The position numbers and the translations under genes were made by a program. The notes beneath the pieces are model-generated. The model made no database searches, had not been told where the DNA came from, and saw only the letters and a list, made by a program, of their open reading frames with translations. Below are positions 5,971 to 8,043 of a stretch of DNA of 8,043 bases, one piece after another. Origin of the DNA: an uncultured Eubacteriales bacterium (lineage in GTDB: Bacteria; Bacillota_A; Clostridia; Oscillospirales; Acutalibacteraceae); NCBI GenBank assembly GCA_934454005.1, contig CAKSGI010000072.1:1-8043 (forward strand), given 5' to 3'. Numbering within the stretch: position 1 is the stretch's first letter; each line of letters starts with the position of its first letter.

Positions 5971-6129
5971 ATGAAAAAGTATTTGTGTGTGGTTTGTGGA
6001 TATGAATATGATGAAGCTCTTGGAGATCCGGACAATGGTATTGCTCCAGGCACTAAGTGGGAGGATGTTCCAGAGGATTATGAATGTCCGCTTTGTGGTG
6101 TAGGTAAGGATCAGTTTGAGCAAATCTAA
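5971..6129 (+). CDS. Rubredoxin
   Basis: This 52-residue protein is a complete classical rubredoxin, a small cytoplasmic electron carrier with one iron bound by four cysteines. The ligands are Cys6 and Cys9 in '[11 protein letters not shown]' and Cys39 and Cys42 in '[13 protein letters not shown]'. Other conserved features are the [17 protein letters not shown] segment with its invariant aromatic and proline residues. In anaerobes rubredoxins pass electrons to rubrerythrin, superoxide reductase or flavodiiron proteins for oxygen and peroxide detoxification. The ATG at 5971 has GAGAAGG at 5957-5963 as ribosome binding site. It lies about 55 bases after the last tail gene with no terminator between, and is followed by a strong terminator. 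Whether it has its own promoter is unclear. Its partner proteins are not in the window. Confidence 0.97.
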   Translation: MKKYLCVVCGYEYDEALGDPDNGIAPGTKWEDVPEDYECPLCGVGKDQFEQI

Positions 6130-6143
6130 TAGATTAGATATTT

Positions 6144-6189
6144 AAATCCAGTGCTAGAAAGTGTATTTCTAACATTGGATTTATTTTTT
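6144..6189 (+). terminator. Rho-independent terminator after rubredoxin
   Basis: A 17-base arm (6144-6160) pairs with 6166-6182 around a five-base loop (gtgta), with one G-U pair and one C-A mismatch, and is followed by six T residues at 6184-6189. It should end transcripts of rubredoxin and of any tail-operon readthrough, and separates both from the surface protein gene. Confidence 0.9.
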
Positions 6190-6238
6190 ATGTAAATATT
6201 ATTTTATATAAAAAATACTAGTACCTTTAATCAATCAA

Positions 6239-6267
6239 TTGAATATTATTATTGTGTAGTGTTTAAT
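6239..6267 (+). promoter_or_regulatory. Sigma-A-type promoter for the surface protein gene
   Basis: TTGAAT (6239-6244) and TTTAAT (6262-6267) are separated by exactly 17 bases, near consensus for the housekeeping sigma factor. It lies after the terminator and about 35 bases upstream of the ATG at 6303, so transcription would start near 6274 and give a short leader of about 30 bases. The region is AT-rich, so chance matches are possible, but the position is right. Confidence 0.6.
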
Positions 6268-6283
6268 ATTCTATTTATTGTTT

Positions 6284-6293
6284 AGGGGGAGGG
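6284..6293 (+). promoter_or_regulatory. Strong purine ribosome binding site
   Basis: AGGGGGAGGG lies nine bases before ATG 6303. Its long G-rich run is stronger than any other ribosome binding site in the window and decides the start of the surface protein, suggesting high expression. Confidence 0.75.
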
Positions 6294-6302
6294 AACCCAT
6301 AT

Positions 6303-8043
6303 ATGAAGTTAGCAAAAAAATTTAAAAAATATATAGTCTTTTTACTGGTCATTACTATGACGTTATCTATTTTTGGAGTAGTGACATCTTTTGCAGAAAT
6401 GGGAGACAAGGTTAAGGTTTCTATAGACAGTGTCTATGATTCTAGCGGAAAAAAAATACGATACAATAGTGCAACAAAGATTAATGGAGAGACCGTTGGA
6501 GGAGTAGGTGAGGAGAATGCTCGAATATTTGTCAACTCTGCTAAAGGGAAGCCAAGATCAGGAATACCAGCCTTTTGCATTGAGCCTAGTGCATTAATAA
6601 GAGATGGAGATAAAGTAACAGAAGGAGAATCTGGAATATGGGCGAAGTTTTCTAATGAGAAAAAAGAGGCAATTAATTTAGCTATTTTATATGGATATTA
6701 TATGAACTGGGAGAAAATCCTTGGTGTAAATGGTGATGAAAAAAATGTTGCAACACAGGCTTTAGTATGGGAGTTAGCAGTAGATTATAGAAATACATCC
6801 GGGGACTACCAGCGAACAAATAGAGCTATATATGATGTTAGTTTTGGAAAGAATTATCCGAATAGAGGTGCAGAAAGTGTTTATCAAGCGGCTGCCAAAA
6901 TGTTGGAAAAGCATAATACAGTTCCAAGTTTTATGTTGTCTGGCAAAGCATTTGAGCTAAAGTTTGATAAAAGTAAAGGTGAAAATACGGTTACTCTTGA
7001 AGATACAAATAAGGTCCTTTCCGAATATGATTTTTCTTGTTCAGATCCAAATGTTAGATTTTCTGAGGAGAATAATAAATTAACAATTAGTTCTAATGTA
7101 AACATAAAAGGAAATATTAAAATTACTGCAAAAAGGAATAATATACCTTCTGTATCTGCTTCCTGCGCAATTGTTGATTATGGAGATGGAAAAGGTGGTA
7201 AACAGGATATAATCACAGGGGTATCAAATTCAAATCCAGTTATCTCGAACGCAGAGGTTAAAATTGCAGATGGTGATTTGGAAATTATAAAAACGGCGGA
7301 AGACAACCAAGTAGAGGGGATAGAATTTACAGTAAATGGTGAAGATTTTACTCAGGTAGTGGTTACAGATAGAAACGGAAAAGCAACGATTCAAGGATTA
7401 GTACCAGGGATATATACAGTTACAGAGAAGTTGTACGATAAATATGAACAACAAGTGGCGAAGGAAATAGAGGTAAAAGCTGGGGATGTAGCGTCTGTGT
7501 CGTTTGATAATGTTATAAAACGTGGTGGCTTGGAAATTACGAAGACGTCAGAAGATAATCAGGTAGAGGGGATAGAGTTTACGATAACGGAGGACAATGT
7601 TGCTCAAACGGTATTTACCGACAGAAATGGAAAAGCAACTATTCAAGGCTTATTACCTGGGATATACAAAGTCACAGAAAAGTCATACGATAAATATGAA
7701 CAACAATCAGCGAAAGAAGTGGAAGTTAAGGCTGGTGACACAGCGTCTATTTCGTTCAATAACGTTGTGAGACGTGGTGATTTAGAAGTCACGAAAATGT
7801 CAGAAGATAACCAGATAGAGGGAATAGAGTTTACAGTAAATGGAGAAGGTTTTACGCAGACGATATTTACCGACAAAAACGGAAAGGCAACTATTCAAGG
7901 TTTATTACCAGGTATATATACAGTTACAGAAAAGTCATACGATAAATATGAACAACAATCAGCAAGAGAAGTGGAAGTTAAGGCTGGTGACACAGCGTCT
8001 ATTTCGTTCAATAACGTTGTGAGACGTGGTGATTTAGAAGTCA
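6303..8043 (+). CDS. Thioester-domain surface adhesin with SpaA-type repeats (3' partial)
   Basis: This is a secreted Gram-positive surface protein, 580 codons visible and open at the right edge. Residues 1-31 are a Sec signal peptide: a lysine-rich N-terminus, a hydrophobic core and a likely cut after 'TSFA'. Residues about 40-205 form a thioester (TQXA-type) domain: Cys92 in 'IPAFCIEPS' and Gln152 in 'VATQALVWELAVDY' are the residues that form the reactive Cys-Gln bond used for covalent attachment to host or surface targets. Residues about 207-323 are a beta-rich linker with a 'TLEDTNKVLSEYDF' motif. From residue 324 come 84-residue SpaA/Cna-B-like units ('GDLEIIKT', 'TDRNGKATIQGL', 'PGIYTVTEK', 'VSFDN'), with Lys330, Glu375 and Asn403 in unit 1 as candidate isopeptide residues. 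A sortase motif would be expected beyond the edge. Codons in the repeats (TCG, GCG, ACG, CGT) are less AT-biased than in the tail genes. Confidence 0.92.
   Translation, partial: MKLAKKFKKYIVFLLVITMTLSIFGVVTSFAEMGDKVKVSIDSVYDSSGKKIRYNSATKINGETVGGVGEENARIFVNSAKGKPRSGIPAFCIEPSALIRDGDKVTEGESGIWAKFSNEKKEAINLAILYGYYMNWEKILGVNGDEKNVATQALVWELAVDYRNTSGDYQRTNRAIYDVSFGKNYPNRGAESVYQAAAKMLEKHNTVPSFMLSGKAFELKFDKSKGENTVTLEDTNKVLSEYDFSCSDPNVRFSEENNKLTISSNVNIKGNIKITAKRNNIPSVSASCAIVDYGDGKGGKQDIITGVSNSNPVISNAEVKIADGDLEIIKTAEDNQVEGIEFTVNGEDFTQVVVTDRNGKATIQGLVPGIYTVTEKLYDKYEQQVAKEIEVKAGDVASVSFDNVIKRGGLEITKTSEDNQVEGIEFTITEDNVAQTVFTDRNGKATIQGLLPGIYKVTEKSYDKYEQQSAKEVEVKAGDTASISFNNVVRRGDLEVTKMSEDNQIEGIEFTVNGEGFTQTIFTDKNGKATIQGLLPGIYTVTEKSYDKYEQQSAREVEVKAGDTASISFNNVVRRGDLEV
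7272..8043 (+). repeat. Tandem 252-bp (84-residue) SpaA/Cna-B repeat array
   Basis: Units begin at 7272, 7524, 7776 and 8028, each exactly 252 bases, encoding a prealbumin-like stalk domain that starts at the G-D/G-L motif. Units 2 and 3 are far closer to each other than to unit 1. From 7716 to 7791 the DNA is identical, base for base, to 7968-8043, where the window ends, so the identity may extend further. The most variable part within a unit is around the 'NGEDFTQ/TEDNVAQ' loop. Such arrays lengthen or shorten by recombination and act as a spacer holding the thioester head away from the wall. Confidence 0.93.

Noticed and set aside
5932..6123. Reverse-strand 63-codon frame
   Set aside because: It is antisense to the rubredoxin gene, whose four cysteine ligands and ribosome binding site are unambiguous; the reverse frame has no supporting features.
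7840..8022. Forward 60-codon frame inside the repeats, and the reverse frames at 6884-7105 and 7643-7876
   Set aside because: They are out-of-frame shadows of the long surface protein, which is open through the right edge; their length reflects repeat composition.
7272..8043. CRISPR or other non-coding repeat array
   Set aside because: The units are 252 bp, in frame and encode a known stalk domain; there are no short repeats with unique spacers.

Overview
The window looks like chromosomal DNA of an AT-rich, low-GC, probably anaerobic Gram-positive bacterium, most likely of the class Clostridia. The grounds are the strongly A/T-biased codons, GGAGG-type ribosome binding sites with several GTG/TTG starts, a rubredoxin gene, and a Gram-positive thioester/SpaA-repeat surface protein. 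This placement is inference; no taxonomic marker gene is present. All supported genes lie on the + strand.

Region 1 (about 1-5915) is one tightly packed, translationally coupled operon for a contractile phage-tail-like machine, already in progress at the left edge. In order it encodes: tail sheath (5' end missing), a probable tail tube, a tail assembly chaperone with a -1 frameshift extension (G/GT type), a small orphan protein, a gpU-like/LysM tube-baseplate connector, a gpD/XkdQ-like hub, a short Mu-gp45/gpV-like spike, a gp25-like sheath initiator, baseplate J, and a gpI/XkdU (YmfQ)-like wedge protein. This is the gene order of Mu/P2/PBSX-type tails with one striking exception. Between the frameshifted chaperone and the LysM connector, where the tape-measure gene normally lies, there is only a frame of about 96-102 codons. 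The machine is either extremely short, uses a mini-ruler, has its tape measure elsewhere, or is degenerating.

Region 2 (about 5916-6189) follows the last baseplate gene directly. Instead of tail fibres, holin and endolysin there is a 52-residue rubredoxin gene, then a strong Rho-independent terminator. No terminator is visible between the tail operon and rubredoxin, so readthrough is possible.

Region 3 (about 6190-8043) has its own sigma-A-like promoter (TTGAAT-N17-TTTAAT) and a strong ribosome binding site. It drives a secreted surface protein that runs off the right edge: signal peptide, Cys-Gln thioester adhesion domain, a linker domain, then tandem 84-residue SpaA/Cna-B-type repeats (three complete, a fourth just begun). 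The repeats are similar enough at DNA level to suggest recombination in copy number. This gene is transcriptionally separate from the tail cluster, and I see no functional link between them.
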